A stretch of DNA of 64,000 nucleotides from Owenweeksia sp. (lineage in GTDB: Bacteria > Bacteroidota > Bacteroidia > Flavobacteriales > Schleiferiaceae), in the NCBI GenBank assembly GCA_028285465.1, contig JANQPD010000095.1, forward strand, positions 1 through 64,000. The letters run 5' to 3'. Below, piece by piece: positions 24,951 through 33,631 of this stretch. Every line of letters begins with the position of its first letter. Position 1 is the stretch's first letter. Made by a program: the position numbers and the translations under genes. Under the pieces are notes generated by a model. It was not told the origin of the DNA and made no database searches. It saw nothing but the letters and a program-made list of their open reading frames with translations.

Positions 24951-27184
24951 TGTTTGTCTTAAACCAAATAGGGCAGTGGGTGAAGAACGTATGGTACTTC
25001 GCGCTTACTTTTTTTCCTATACAGCTGTTCCTTTTGCACCTGCGCAGAAGCCACATTCTCGTTATTTTCTGGACCATCCTGTTTCTGTTTATCTCGGGTT
25101 ACCTGGGGAGTGACTATGGCTTTCATTATCTCTTTTTGAGTCCTGAATATTTTGACCGGGTAAGTTTTGCCAGCTATTTTCTGGTAGGCATTACGGCCGG
25201 TTTATTTGTAATGGCTTTCCACATCAGCAGCTACATCTATTACAGCTACCGTTATCCGTTCCTGGCCACGCTCAACAGGCCTCTCTACAAGTTTTGCATC
25301 AATAACTCGGCTATTCCTTTGTTTTTTTACGCGCTTTACATAGTAAAAATATGGGACCTGCTGCGTGTGGACGGGCAAAAATCTGACTTTATACTGCTCT
25401 GCGTGTTGGGGCTGCTTAGCGGTTCAGTACTTACCATTCTCATTACCCTGGGGTATTTTTTCAGCACGATACGAAGCAAAGCAGATGTTCCTCCCGGAAA
25501 AACGGAGCGCGCTTTGGATAAGTTGATCAAAAAGGAAAACGACCCTGAAAAAATAAGGCGTTACAGCGGCTCGGTAGTGAATTACTATCTGAAGAATTTT
25601 TCGAGCATCAAAGTAACCCGTGGGGTAGGGCATTATCAATCCGAACACTTGCTGCAAACCATAGAACAACATCACTTTACCGCCTCTGCTTTCTTCCTGG
25701 TGCTGCTTTTAATGGTGTTAGGGATTAATCTGTTAAGCGATTACACCCTCTTTCGTATCCCGGCAGGGGCCAGTGTATTTCTCATCTTTTCCCTGTACCT
25801 GATGGTAACAGGGGCGCTTTACAGCAGGCTTAAAACCTGGACCCTTACGGTGGGTGTGATTGCCGTGCTGGTACTCAACTACTTCTCGGGCTTTGAGCGC
25901 TTTAGCCGGAAGCACTATGCCTATGGGATGGATTACACAAGTACTCCTGCTACTTACGATTACCAGGCACTTGAGTCGATTACTGCCGATACACTAGTGC
26001 AAAACGACTTGAGGGAGGCTACTTCACTGCTAAACCGGTGGAAAGCCAAACAAAAAGACTTCAAACCCAAATTGGTGATCCTGAATGTAAGTGGCGGTGG
26101 GTTGCGCAGCGCACTATGGACCACGAAGGTACTGCAGAGCCTCGATAGTGCTATTGAAGGCTTTTACCCGGGTTTGCATCTTATGGTGGGTTCAAGTGGC
26201 GGTATGTTGGGTGCTTCGTATTACCGTCAACTGAAGTACCAGCAATCTTTCGACAGCCTTGTATACCCACATCATACAAAACACCTGGAGCGCATGGGTG
26301 CGGACTTGCTCAACCCGGTAGCTTTTAGCCTGGCTGTGAATGACCTGTTCTTACGCTTTCGCAGATTTGACTACGAGTCCCATACGTATTTAGTGGACCG
26401 TGGAAAGGCTTTTGACGACAAATTGGTAGAAAACTCAAATGGTTTTTTAGCGGGTACTTTGGGAGATTGGGCACAGGCCGAAAAGCAAAGTGATGCGCCC
26501 CTTTTGATCTTGTCGCCTACGGTTATCGGGGATGGCCGTAAAATGCTGATGAGCAACCAGGGCCTTTCTTTTTTGACCTATAGCAAACCTTTTAAGGGGT
26601 TAAATGTAAAAAAGGAATACGATGCAGTGGAGTTTAAACGGCTCTTTGCCAAGCAAGGATATGAGCGATTGCGTTTTGCAACGGCCCTCAGAATGAGTGC
26701 TTCCTTTCCCTATATCACGCCATTGGTAAATCTGCCTTCAAACCCGCCAATAGAACTCATTGATGCAGGTGCACGGGATAACGAAGGTTTTGAGCTGGCT
26801 TTGCGCTATGTGCTGAAGATGAAAAAGTGGATAAAACAACATACTTCCGGCGTTGTATTCGTGCAGGTAAAAGCCAACCGGCCAGACGAGATCCCGATCG
26901 TAGAAGAAGGGCAAACCAATTTTGATCAGCTGGTAAAGCCAATCGGAGGAATTGTGCAAAGTTTCCACAATTTGCAGATTTACAACAAAGCTCTTTTGAT
27001 GGAATTGATCAGTGAACAGGAGACTTTCTCTATGGATCTGGTTCGTTTTTCTCTCTTCAGTAAGGAAGACCAACTGTCCTTAAGCTGGCATTTAACAGAA
27101 GCGGAGAAGCGCTATGTAGTAGGAGCCATGAAGGCCGAACGCAACCAGGAAGCGGTAGCGAAGTTGCAGCAGCTTTTAGAGTAA
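24950..27184 (+). CDS. Patatin-like phospholipase with N-terminal membrane domain
   Basis: A 744-residue protein with several membrane helices in residues 25-340, then a patatin-like hydrolase domain (about 365-650). The oxyanion loop SGGGLRSA (about 385), nucleophile elbow GSSGG (Ser about 415) and catalytic Asp in DAGARDNEG (about 605) are all present, so the enzyme should be active as a lipid acyl hydrolase. It is the third gene of an overlapping OmpA-DinB-patatin unit. The topology implies an inner-membrane-tethered lipase; its substrate is unknown. Confidence 0.85.
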   Translation: MFVLNQIGQWVKNVWYFALTFFPIQLFLLHLRRSHILVIFWTILFLFISGYLGSDYGFHYLFLSPEYFDRVSFASYFLVGITAGLFVMAFHISSYIYYSYRYPFLATLNRPLYKFCINNSAIPLFFYALYIVKIWDLLRVDGQKSDFILLCVLGLLSGSVLTILITLGYFFSTIRSKADVPPGKTERALDKLIKKENDPEKIRRYSGSVVNYYLKNFSSIKVTRGVGHYQSEHLLQTIEQHHFTASAFFLVLLLMVLGINLLSDYTLFRIPAGASVFLIFSLYLMVTGALYSRLKTWTLTVGVIAVLVLNYFSGFERFSRKHYAYGMDYTSTPATYDYQALESITADTLVQNDLREATSLLNRWKAKQKDFKPKLVILNVSGGGLRSALWTTKVLQSLDSAIEGFYPGLHLMVGSSGGMLGASYYRQLKYQQSFDSLVYPHHTKHLERMGADLLNPVAFSLAVNDLFLRFRRFDYESHTYLVDRGKAFDDKLVENSNGFLAGTLGDWAQAEKQSDAPLLILSPTVIGDGRKMLMSNQGLSFLTYSKPFKGLNVKKEYDAVEFKRLFAKQGYERLRFATALRMSASFPYITPLVNLPSNPPIELIDAGARDNEGFELALRYVLKMKKWIKQHTSGVVFVQVKANRPDEIPIVEEGQTNFDQLVKPIGGIVQSFHNLQIYNKALLMELISEQETFSMDLVRFSLFSKEDQLSLSWHLTEAEKRYVVGAMKAERNQEAVAKLQQLLE

Positions 27185-27190
27185 AAAAGA

Positions 27191-27226
27191 AAAGCCGGAC
27201 GCCTTACAGAAAGTACGCCCGGCTCT
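27191..27226 (-). terminator. Hairpin terminator, best on the minus strand
   Basis: GCCGGACG pairs imperfectly with CGCCCGGC (about 27196-27222). The T-run (TTTTCTTTTTT) lies on the minus strand, at 27194-27184; the plus strand has only CTCTTC after the stem. It may also end the patatin transcript. Confidence 0.5.
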
Positions 27227-27735
27227 TCAACCAACCAAACAAAAATTCTAATCTTCTACCTTAGAGTTAACAAAAACCGAGCCATTTTTATCTGTTTCAG
27301 AATTTCTTTTTGGCGGATTCCATTGCTCCTTTTTTATTAAGACGATTCTTTCGACCATATCGCTGCTTCCATTTAGAAACAAATCCCTTTTGAGGGCGAT
27401 GCAACTAAAAGGGTCTTGTGTAGGTATACTTTGCTGTTCATCGGTTTTACGACAATAGGAATGCTTGCCTTTTTCCCCTTGGGCTCTTTTGCAATAGTCC
27501 TTTTAATGTGTATTCTTGCTTTGGTCTTTTTTCTTCTCTCTACTTTGGTTAAGTTGAAGCCCGTATCACGTGTTACACGCGGTAAAGTAATTTTGACATA
27601 TAAGGCATGATTTGTCAGAAATTGAATGTGCACACGGTTAAAGCTTTTGGCTGCTCATGATGAGTAAGGAGGACAATTATACCAACACCAGGCCCTGATC
27701 GCTAGGGGCGTTTATATGTTAAAAGCACAAGGTCA
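27227..27735. other. Gene-poor spacer between patatin gene and ABC ATPase gene
   Basis: About 510 nt without a convincing gene. It holds a minus-strand 35-codon frame (ATG at about 27358 to a TAG near 27251, sequence beginning MVERIVLIKKEQWN) that would end before the minus-strand terminator at 27191-27226. It also holds a plus-strand hydrophobic frame (27416-27610) and a small GCCCT/AGGGGC hairpin at 27692-27709. AT-rich composition differs from neighbours. Confidence 0.4.
27416..27610 (+). CDS. Possible small two-helix membrane protein
   Basis: A 64-codon frame from TTG at 27416, or 49 codons from ATG at 27461. The product has two predicted membrane helices (about residues 6-24 and 24-44) and a basic tail ending ILTYKA. 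Codon use differs from the neighbouring genes, and I recognise no family or clear promoter. Treat as a low-confidence candidate. Confidence 0.25.
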   Translation: MCRYTLLFIGFTTIGMLAFFPLGSFAIVLLMCILALVFFLLSTLVKLKPVSRVTRGKVILTYKA

Positions 27736-28710
27736 ATGAACGCTTTCACTGCAAAAAGTATCTCTTTCGCCTACGAGGAAGAAATGGTTTTACAAGGAGT
27801 CGCTTTAAAGCTTCCCCCTCAAAAAGTGTTGGGGGTTATGGGAAGCAGCGGTTCGGGGAAAACTACCTTGTTGAAAGTACTGGCGGGTTTACTTCCGCTT
27901 GCAAGCGGTGAGATACTTCTGGATGGAATAAAGATGAATGGGCACAACAGGAGTTTAGTCCCCGGCTATGCAGGTATAAAACTGGTAGCGCAGGATTATG
28001 CTTTACGGCAGTATGTGCGGGCGCAAGAAAACCTATACAACCAGTCAGCGGGGGTAAACGAGAAACAAAGCCAGCGGCAGGCAAATGCTTTGCAGAGAAA
28101 GTTACGCCTCGAAAAACTTGAAGGAAAACAAAGTCACCAGATCTCGGGTGGACAAAAACAGCGTCTTGCCCTGGGAAGTGCTTTGCTTACAAAGCCTAAG
28201 GTATTGTTGCTGGATGAGCCCTTTTCAAACCTGGATTATCCACTGAAGGAGAAGCTTATCGGGGAGCTTGAAAACAGATGGAAAAGCACCTATACGTTAT
28301 TGGTAACCCATGAGCCTGCTGATGTGCTAAGGCTTTGTGACGAGCTTTTGGTCTTGAAGCAGGGCAAAGTGGTGCAGAAAGGTGAGGTGATGCATGTTTT
28401 TCGGAATCCCGTAAGCAAGTACGTGGCTGAATTATTAGGGCCGGTAAACCAGCTATCTAATGCCCTATGTGTTAAACTGGGACTGCCTTTACAGAATCCG
28501 GCTAGAAAAAAGCAGTTGGTACGTCCCGGGGCTGTGTCTATTAGCGCACAAGGGGTGGAAGCAAAAGTATTGAAGTGCACTTTTAACGGAAAGTGTTTCG
28601 AGTATAGCTGCCGGCCCATGTCTACCAAAGAAAGTATTGTAGTATATAGCCTCGAGCGGCTTACCGGGGAAGGGCAGCATGTTTTTCTCAGGGCGGCAAT
28701 AAAACCATAA
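27736..28710 (+). CDS. ABC transporter ATP-binding protein with C-terminal TOBE-like part
   Basis: A 324-residue protein with a complete nucleotide-binding domain: Walker A GSSGSGKTT (about residues 36-44), a Q-loop in VAQDYAL, signature ISGGQKQR (about 136), Walker B VLLLDEPF and the switch His in LLVTHEP. After PVSKYVAELLG (about 222), an 85-residue tail resembles the regulatory domain of PotA/FbpC-type importers. No permease or binding-protein gene is adjacent, so the transported substrate cannot be inferred. Confidence 0.85.
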   Translation: MNAFTAKSISFAYEEEMVLQGVALKLPPQKVLGVMGSSGSGKTTLLKVLAGLLPLASGEILLDGIKMNGHNRSLVPGYAGIKLVAQDYALRQYVRAQENLYNQSAGVNEKQSQRQANALQRKLRLEKLEGKQSHQISGGQKQRLALGSALLTKPKVLLLDEPFSNLDYPLKEKLIGELENRWKSTYTLLVTHEPADVLRLCDELLVLKQGKVVQKGEVMHVFRNPVSKYVAELLGPVNQLSNALCVKLGLPLQNPARKKQLVRPGAVSISAQGVEAKVLKCTFNGKCFEYSCRPMSTKESIVVYSLERLTGEGQHVFLRAAIKP

Positions 28711-28735
28711 AAAAGCCCCGAATTTCTTCGAGGCT
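28709..28735 (-). terminator. Intrinsic terminator of the thrS-infC-rpmI-rplT operon
   Basis: On the minus strand AGCCTCGAA (28735-28727) pairs with TTCGGGGCT (28722-28714) with one G-U pair, followed by six T (28714-28709). It overlaps the stop codon of the convergent ABC gene. Confidence 0.8.
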
Positions 28736-28759
28736 CTGAATAAGTAAGATCCGGGTGGG

Positions 28760-29104
28760 TTATTTTACCTTGTTTACAACGGCTTTAAATGCTTCCGGGT
28801 GATTCATGGCCAGATCGGCCAGTACTTTGCGGTTCAGCTCTATGCCGCTGCTGTTCATTTTACCCATAAAGGCAGAATAAGACATACCGTGTTCTCTTGC
28901 GCCTGCGTTAATACGCTGGATCCATAAAGAACGGAAGTTTCTCTTCTTGGTTTTGCGGTCTCTGTAGCTGTATAGAAGGCCTTTTTCTACGGCATTTTTA
29001 GCTACGGTCCATACATTTTTTCTACGGCCAAAGTAACCTTTGGCAAGCTTCATTACTTTTTTTCTACGTGCTCTTGAAGCTACTGAATTTACTGATCTTG
29101 GCAT
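28760..29104 (-). CDS. rplT: 50S ribosomal protein L20
   Basis: A 114-residue protein of standard L20 length starting [23 protein letters not shown], with the conserved [30 protein letters not shown] and [13 protein letters not shown] segments. It binds 23S rRNA early in large-subunit assembly. It is the last gene of thrS-infC-rpmI-rplT, 86 nt after rpmI, and is followed by a terminator. In other bacteria L20 represses this operon; no such leader is recognisable here. Confidence 0.97.
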   Translation of the reverse strand: MPRSVNSVASRARRKKVMKLAKGYFGRRKNVWTVAKNAVEKGLLYSYRDRKTKKRNFRSLWIQRINAGAREHGMSYSAFMGKMNSSGIELNRKVLADLAMNHPEAFKAVVNKVK

Positions 29105-29190
29105 TTTAATTTAATTTTTTGTGTAAGGCGGCCTGACAACTTCAAGCACTTAGGTGCACACACACAGGGTTAATTAATAACTCTATTTGA

Positions 29191-29385
29191 TTAGATAGTC
29201 AACTGTTTTTTAATGCTTGCCTCATCTGCTTTGTCTACCAAACCAGTTTGAGTCAAGTTACGCTTTTGTTTAGTAGCCTTTTTTGTTAAGATGTGGCTTT
29301 TAAACGCGTGTTTTCTTTTGATTTTACCGGTGCCGGTAAGCTTGAATCGCTTTTTGGCACTGGATTTTGTCTTCATTTTTGGCAT
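29191..29385 (-). CDS. rpmI: 50S ribosomal protein L35
   Basis: A 64-residue, strongly basic protein with the L35 signature [24 protein letters not shown] and [14 protein letters not shown]. It is part of the large ribosomal subunit. It lies between infC and rplT, the usual order. Confidence 0.96.
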   Translation of the reverse strand: MPKMKTKSSAKKRFKLTGTGKIKRKHAFKSHILTKKATKQKRNLTQTGLVDKADEASIKKQLTI

Positions 29386-29425
29386 TTCTCTTTCTTCTTT
29401 ATCCGGGTTCTTACTTATTTTTATG

Positions 29426-29474
29426 TTTTAGATCTCTTATCTCAAATCTTGCATCTCAGGTCTCCAATCTTACG
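29426..29474 (-). repeat. Degenerate purine-rich GAGAT/AAGAT repeat tract between infC and rpmI
   Basis: On the minus strand, AAGATT, GAGACC, GAGATG, AAGATT, GAGATA and GAGATC follow one another at 6-8 nt steps. Similar GATTTGAGA-type tracts occur between genes in other Flavobacteriia as I recall them. No gene fits here. Confidence 0.45.
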
Positions 29475-29480
29475 CGGAGC

Positions 29481-30044
29481 CTACTTCTTCTGTGTTTTTG
29501 GCGCGATCATCATGATCATGCGCTTGCCTTCCAACTTGGGCAAACTCTCTACTTTGCCTACTTCTTCGAGGTCCTGTGCGAGTTTAAGCAGCAGGATCTC
29601 GCCTTTGTCTTTAAACACGATCGAACGACCTTTAAAAAAAACATATGCTTTTAGTTTAGAGCCTTCTTTCAAAAAGCCTTCGGCATGCTTGCGCTTGAAT
29701 TCGTAATCGTGATCATCGGTATTCGGACCAAACCGTATTTCTTTTATTACGGTTTTCTGCGCTTTTTGGGTAATCTCTTTTTGTTTCTTCTTCTGGTCGT
29801 ACAGGAACTTTTTATAGTCAATGATCTTCACTACGGGAGGATCGGCCTTATCTGCAATTAATACTACATCCAGGTCCTGCTCTCTTGCTATCTGACGTAC
29901 TTTATCAATAGGGTATACCCCTTGCTCGTCAATATTTTCACCTACCACCCGCACTTTAGGAAAACGGATCTTATCATTGATCAAATGTGCATCTTCCTGC
30001 ACGCGGGGCTGATACCTTCCTCTTTGGTTAAATCTTTTAGCCAG
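29481..30044 (-). CDS. infC: Translation initiation factor IF-3
   Basis: IF-3 binds the 30S subunit and checks initiator tRNA pairing. The N-domain (LINDKIRFPKVRVVGENIDE...) and C-domain (VIKEIRFGPNTDDHDYE...EGKRMIMMIAPK) are complete. The frame is open back to the thrS stop at 30072 and contains no ATG, ATT, ATA or ATC. CTG at 30044 gives 187 residues with the usual basic tail (AKRFNQRGRYQPR); GTG at 30002 gives 173 residues without it. I favour CTG, because infC uses rare starts in many bacteria as part of self-regulation, but GTG cannot be excluded. Confidence 0.93.
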   Translation of the reverse strand: MAKRFNQRGRYQPRVQEDAHLINDKIRFPKVRVVGENIDEQGVYPIDKVRQIAREQDLDVVLIADKADPPVVKIIDYKKFLYDQKKKQKEITQKAQKTVIKEIRFGPNTDDHDYEFKRKHAEGFLKEGSKLKAYVFFKGRSIVFKDKGEILLLKLAQDLEEVGKVESLPKLEGKRMIMMIAPKTQKK

Positions 30045-30071
30045 TTTGTTCTTTTCTTTAGTTAAACGTTA

Positions 30072-32009
30072 TTATTCAAAAACAGCAATCTGATCCGCTA
30101 TTTCTTTTTGGATCATACGTACAAATTCTTCGAGCAGCATGCTGCCCTTATCGCCTTCGCCATGCTTACGCACGGAAACGGTGCCTGCCTCTGCTTCTTT
30201 TTCACCTACAATGAGCATGTAGGGAATCTTAGACACCTCGGCATCCCGGATCTTTCTGCCGGTTTTTTCGGCCCGTTCGTCAACGAGGGCGCGAAGGTCG
30301 TAATTTTTAAGGAGATACGAAACTTTTTGCGCATAGTCCAGGTATTTATCCGAAATGGGCAGGATCATGATCTGATCCGGGGTAAGCCATACGGGGAAGT
30401 TTCCCGCACAGTGCTCCAGTAACACGGCTACAAAACGTTCCATGCTGCCAAAAGGCGCCCGGTGTATCATAACCGGGCGATGCATATTGTTGTCGGCTCC
30501 TTTGTATTCCAGCTCAAAACGTTCCGGCAAATTGTAATCCACCTGTATAGTGCCTAATTGCCAGGAGCGCCCTAACGCGTCTTTTACCATAAAATCGAGC
30601 TTAGGACCATAAAAAGCAGCTTCTCCATATTCGACCACAAAAGGCAAATCCTTTTCTTTTACCGCTTCTAAAATGGCGGCTTCCGCCTTCTCCCAGTTCT
30701 CTTCGCTGCCGATGTATTTGCTTTGGTCTTCCTGATCACGCAGTGAAACCTGCGCGGTGAAGTTCTCAAAATCAAGGGTTTTGAAGATATAAAGAACCAG
30801 GTCAATCACCTTTTTAAATTCAGTTTTCAACTGATCCGGGGTACAGAAAATATGGGCGTCATCCTGGGTAAAGCCGCGTACCCTGGTCAGGCCGTGTAAC
30901 TCACCGCTTTGCTCATAGCGGTACACGGTACCAAACTCTGCAAAGCGTACAGGTAAATCGCGGTACGAGCGGGGTTGACTTTTAAATATTTCGCAATGGT
31001 GCGGGCAGTTCATGGGTTTTAACAGGTACTCTTCTCCCTCTTCAGGTGTATGGATAGGTTGAAAACTATCTTTTCCATATTTGGCGTAGTGCCCGCTGGT
31101 TACATAGAGTTCCTTATTGCCAATATGCGGGCTGATCACTTGTTCATAGCCGGCGGTGCGCTGTGCTTTTTTTAGGAAGTTTTCAAGGCGTTCGCGCAGA
31201 GCAGCTCCTTTTGGCAGCCAAAGGGGCAGGCCTTGCCCAACCTTTTGGGAGAAAGTAAAAAGCCCCAGTTCCTTACCGAGTTTGCGGTGATCCCGCTTTT
31301 TGGCTTCTTCCAATAATTCGAGGTGTTCTTTCAGCATACTGGCCTTGGGGAAGGAAATACCATATACCCGGGTAAGTTGCGGGTTGTTCTCATTTCCGCG
31401 CCAATAGGCACCTGCTACACTCATGATCTTCAATGCCTTTATAAAACCGGTATTGGGAATGTGTCCACCGCGGCAGAGGTCCGTAAAGTCGGCATGATCG
31501 CAAAAGGTAATGTCTCCATCTTCCAGGTTCTCGATCAACTCGGTCTTGAAGGGGTTGTCTGTATACATAGCCAAGGCATCGGCCTTGCTTACCGGGTGTA
31601 ATTTAAAGGCATATTTCTCACGGGCATTTTCAAGCATTCTCTTTTCGATCTTGTCAAAATCTCCTTCGCCTATGCTGTCCGTTCCGAAATCCACATCATA
31701 ATAAAACCCATTTTCTATGGCCGGGCCTATAGTGAGTTTGGCATCGGGGTAAAATTGCAACAGCGTTTGTGCCAAAAGGTGGGCGCTGGAATGCCAGAAG
31801 GCCTTTTTTCCTTCGGGGCTATCCCAGGTGTGCAATACCAGGCTACCATCTCCTGGTAGTGGGTCCATCACCTCTACGGTTTTTCCGTTAAAGGTGGCGG
31901 AAAGTACGTTCCGGGCCAGGCCGCTACTGATGCTACTGGCTACATCAAAGGCACTGCTGCCTTCTTCCATTTGCTTTACATTGCCATCGGGCAAAGTGAT
32001 GTTGATCAT
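30072..32009 (-). CDS. thrS: Threonyl-tRNA synthetase
   Basis: Charges tRNA-Thr. From the ATG at 32009 ([13 protein letters not shown]) it has 645 residues, the normal length: TGS domain (1-60), editing domain with HSSAHLLAQ (about 72) and CRGGH (about 180), then a class II core with the zinc ligands [10 protein letters not shown], motif 2 [11 protein letters not shown], motif 3 [11 protein letters not shown] and a C-terminal anticodon-binding domain. A longer start at 32036 falls within the -7 promoter box and is rejected. It heads the operon with infC, rpmI and rplT. Confidence 0.96.
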   Translation of the reverse strand: MINITLPDGNVKQMEEGSSAFDVASSISSGLARNVLSATFNGKTVEVMDPLPGDGSLVLHTWDSPEGKKAFWHSSAHLLAQTLLQFYPDAKLTIGPAIENGFYYDVDFGTDSIGEGDFDKIEKRMLENAREKYAFKLHPVSKADALAMYTDNPFKTELIENLEDGDITFCDHADFTDLCRGGHIPNTGFIKALKIMSVAGAYWRGNENNPQLTRVYGISFPKASMLKEHLELLEEAKKRDHRKLGKELGLFTFSQKVGQGLPLWLPKGAALRERLENFLKKAQRTAGYEQVISPHIGNKELYVTSGHYAKYGKDSFQPIHTPEEGEEYLLKPMNCPHHCEIFKSQPRSYRDLPVRFAEFGTVYRYEQSGELHGLTRVRGFTQDDAHIFCTPDQLKTEFKKVIDLVLYIFKTLDFENFTAQVSLRDQEDQSKYIGSEENWEKAEAAILEAVKEKDLPFVVEYGEAAFYGPKLDFMVKDALGRSWQLGTIQVDYNLPERFELEYKGADNNMHRPVMIHRAPFGSMERFVAVLLEHCAGNFPVWLTPDQIMILPISDKYLDYAQKVSYLLKNYDLRALVDERAEKTGRKIRDAEVSKIPYMLIVGEKEAEAGTVSVRKHGEGDKGSMLLEEFVRMIQKEIADQIAVFE

Positions 32010-32033
32010 GCCTTTTGTAAATTTAAAGGAGCG

Positions 32034-32062
32034 CAAAGATAGAAAAGGAGGTTAAGCGAAAA
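32034..32062 (-). promoter_or_regulatory. Promoter of the thrS operon
   Basis: The minus strand has TATCTTTG at 32041-32034 (exact TAnnTTTG); a TTTT at 32062-32059 stands 17 nt upstream as an approximate -33. Expected start is about 32028, a 19-nt leader before the ATG at 32009. Confidence 0.55.
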
Positions 32063-32100
32063 GCTTTGTTTTTTCTCAGAAGGGAGTAGTTTATGTGCGC

Positions 32101-32108
32101 TACTTTTG
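32101..32108 (+). promoter_or_regulatory. Candidate -7 element of the hotdog thioesterase gene
   Basis: TACTTTTG matches TAnnTTTG exactly; the -33 region is weak. Leader to the ATG at 32175 would be about 60 nt. Confidence 0.4.
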
Positions 32109-32174
32109 CCTTTCCTGTACACCGGAAAATCTGTTTGCCTGGAACAAAGTCCGGCCTTATTGATTTAAATACCT

Positions 32175-32600
32175 ATGGATAAAAAGGAAATACTGGCTGC
32201 CTTCAACGCCACGTTGAAAGATACGTTGATGGAAACCCTGGAAATGGAATATGTGGATGTAGACCCGAAAAAGGGGATGTTGCAGGTGAGGATGCCGGTA
32301 AGCCCGCGTGTGCATCAGCCCATGGGCTTGTTGCATGGTGGGGCTACCGCAGCTGTAGCTGAAACGGTGGGTAGCGCGGCCAGTGCGATGTTTGCCCGCC
32401 CGGAAGAGTATGCCATTTTAGGGTTGCAGTTGAGCTGCAACCACATCAAAAGTAAGCGGGAGGGGTATGTTTTCGGTACGGCCAACATCCTGCATAAGGG
32501 CCGAACCACGCATCTTTGGGAAATTGTCATTACTGATGAAGCGGGCGAAATGATCTCACACTGCAAGCTTACGAACGTAATTATGCCGCTTAAGAAGTGA
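32175..32600 (+). CDS. Hotdog-fold thioesterase, probable DHNA-CoA thioesterase
   Basis: A 141-residue PaaI/MenI-type hotdog protein. MGLLHGGATAAVAETVGSAAS carries the family's catalytic acidic residue in the long helix (Glu, about residue 63), and the LSCNHIK segment follows. The gene overlaps or abuts the isochorismate synthase gene and is the first gene of the menaquinone cluster, which makes 1,4-dihydroxy-2-naphthoyl-CoA hydrolysis (MenI role) the best guess. The assignment of substrate rests on context. Confidence 0.82.
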   Translation: MDKKEILAAFNATLKDTLMETLEMEYVDVDPKKGMLQVRMPVSPRVHQPMGLLHGGATAAVAETVGSAASAMFARPEEYAILGLQLSCNHIKSKREGYVFGTANILHKGRTTHLWEIVITDEAGEMISHCKLTNVIMPLKK

Positions 32601-32602
32601 GC

Positions 32603-33565
32603 ATGAAAGCAAATCTATGGCTGAGTTTGCCTGGTACAAGCAAGATTAGTGCCTACTGCGAGTCTCCTCATGGAAAACAGACTTTTTGTTTTGCTCCCTT
32701 TGGGAAAGGGGAGAAGGTCCGGGTGCGCATGAGCAAGGCAACGGAGACTGTGCCCTTTACTTTGGTATACCGGGAAACCGTACCGCATGTTGCCAGTAGG
32801 GCCGAGCACCTGGATTTAGTAAAAGAAGCCATAGGCTATATAAAGGAAAAAGGCTTAGGGAAAATTGTATTGGCACGTACCAGGTACATTAACCGTAAAG
32901 TAGCACCTTTTCGACTTTTTGAGGTATTGGCAGAGAGCTATCCGCAGGCAGCGGTATATCTTTTTAGCCACCCGGACTGTGGCACGTGGCTGGGGGCCAG
33001 CCCGGAAACGCTCCTCAAAAGAGAAGGAAATCGTTTGAGAACAATGAGTTTGGCAGGCACCCAAAAGATAGGGGAGGAACATAACTTTACGGCCAAGGAA
33101 AGAGAAGAACAGGAATTGGTGACCCGCTATATCGAGCAAACCCTTAAACGACATAATGGGGTAAAAGATGTAAAAACACATCCTACTCAACTCAGCCCGG
33201 CAGCCAACCTCGTACACTTTAAAAATGAAATAGAGGCCGGGGTAATGGCAGGCTTCGAGGAAAGTTCTTTATTAAGGGATCTTCACCCCACACCGGCTGT
33301 GGCGGGTTTTCCCAAAAAAGAAGCTTTGGCGTTTATATCCGATAGAGAGCCTTTTGCAAGGCATTTTTATGCCGGCTATTTTGGATTAAAAACAGGAACG
33401 GATTTCCAATACTTTGTAAACCTGCGCTGTATGCAGGTTTTTGAAGAGGGCTGCAGTTTGTATGCAGGCGGAGGCATAACGAAGAGATCTGACCCCGAGG
33501 CGGAATGGATGGAAACCGAAGCAAAAATGCAAACCTTACAATCTGTATGGGAACGCCTGGATTAA
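32603..33565 (+). CDS. menF: Isochorismate synthase
   Basis: Converts chorismate to isochorismate, the first committed step of menaquinone synthesis. About 320 residues from ATG at 32603 (a GTG at 32597 is an alternative). The chorismate-binding domain is clear: GASPETLLKREG, MSLAGT, HPTQLSP, then LHPTPAVAGFPK and YAGYFGLK, with YAGGGITKRSDPEAEW at the end. It is shorter than enterobacterial MenF at the N-terminus, as usual in Bacteroidota. menD follows after 66 nt with its own promoter. Confidence 0.92.
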   Translation: MKANLWLSLPGTSKISAYCESPHGKQTFCFAPFGKGEKVRVRMSKATETVPFTLVYRETVPHVASRAEHLDLVKEAIGYIKEKGLGKIVLARTRYINRKVAPFRLFEVLAESYPQAAVYLFSHPDCGTWLGASPETLLKREGNRLRTMSLAGTQKIGEEHNFTAKEREEQELVTRYIEQTLKRHNGVKDVKTHPTQLSPAANLVHFKNEIEAGVMAGFEESSLLRDLHPTPAVAGFPKKEALAFISDREPFARHFYAGYFGLKTGTDFQYFVNLRCMQVFEEGCSLYAGGGITKRSDPEAEWMETEAKMQTLQSVWERLD

Positions 33566-33566
33566 T

Positions 33567-33597
33567 CTTGTCGTTCGGCCGCTGTCCTGTACTTTTG
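33567..33597 (+). promoter_or_regulatory. Promoter of menD
   Basis: CTTG (33567-33570), a 19-nt spacer and TACTTTTG (33590-33597). One mismatch at -33, exact at -7. Expected start about 33603, a 29-nt leader before the GTG at 33632. Confidence 0.6.
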
Positions 33598-33631
33598 AAG
33601 CCATATCACCCCGCTCAGTTTTAAATCTGTC

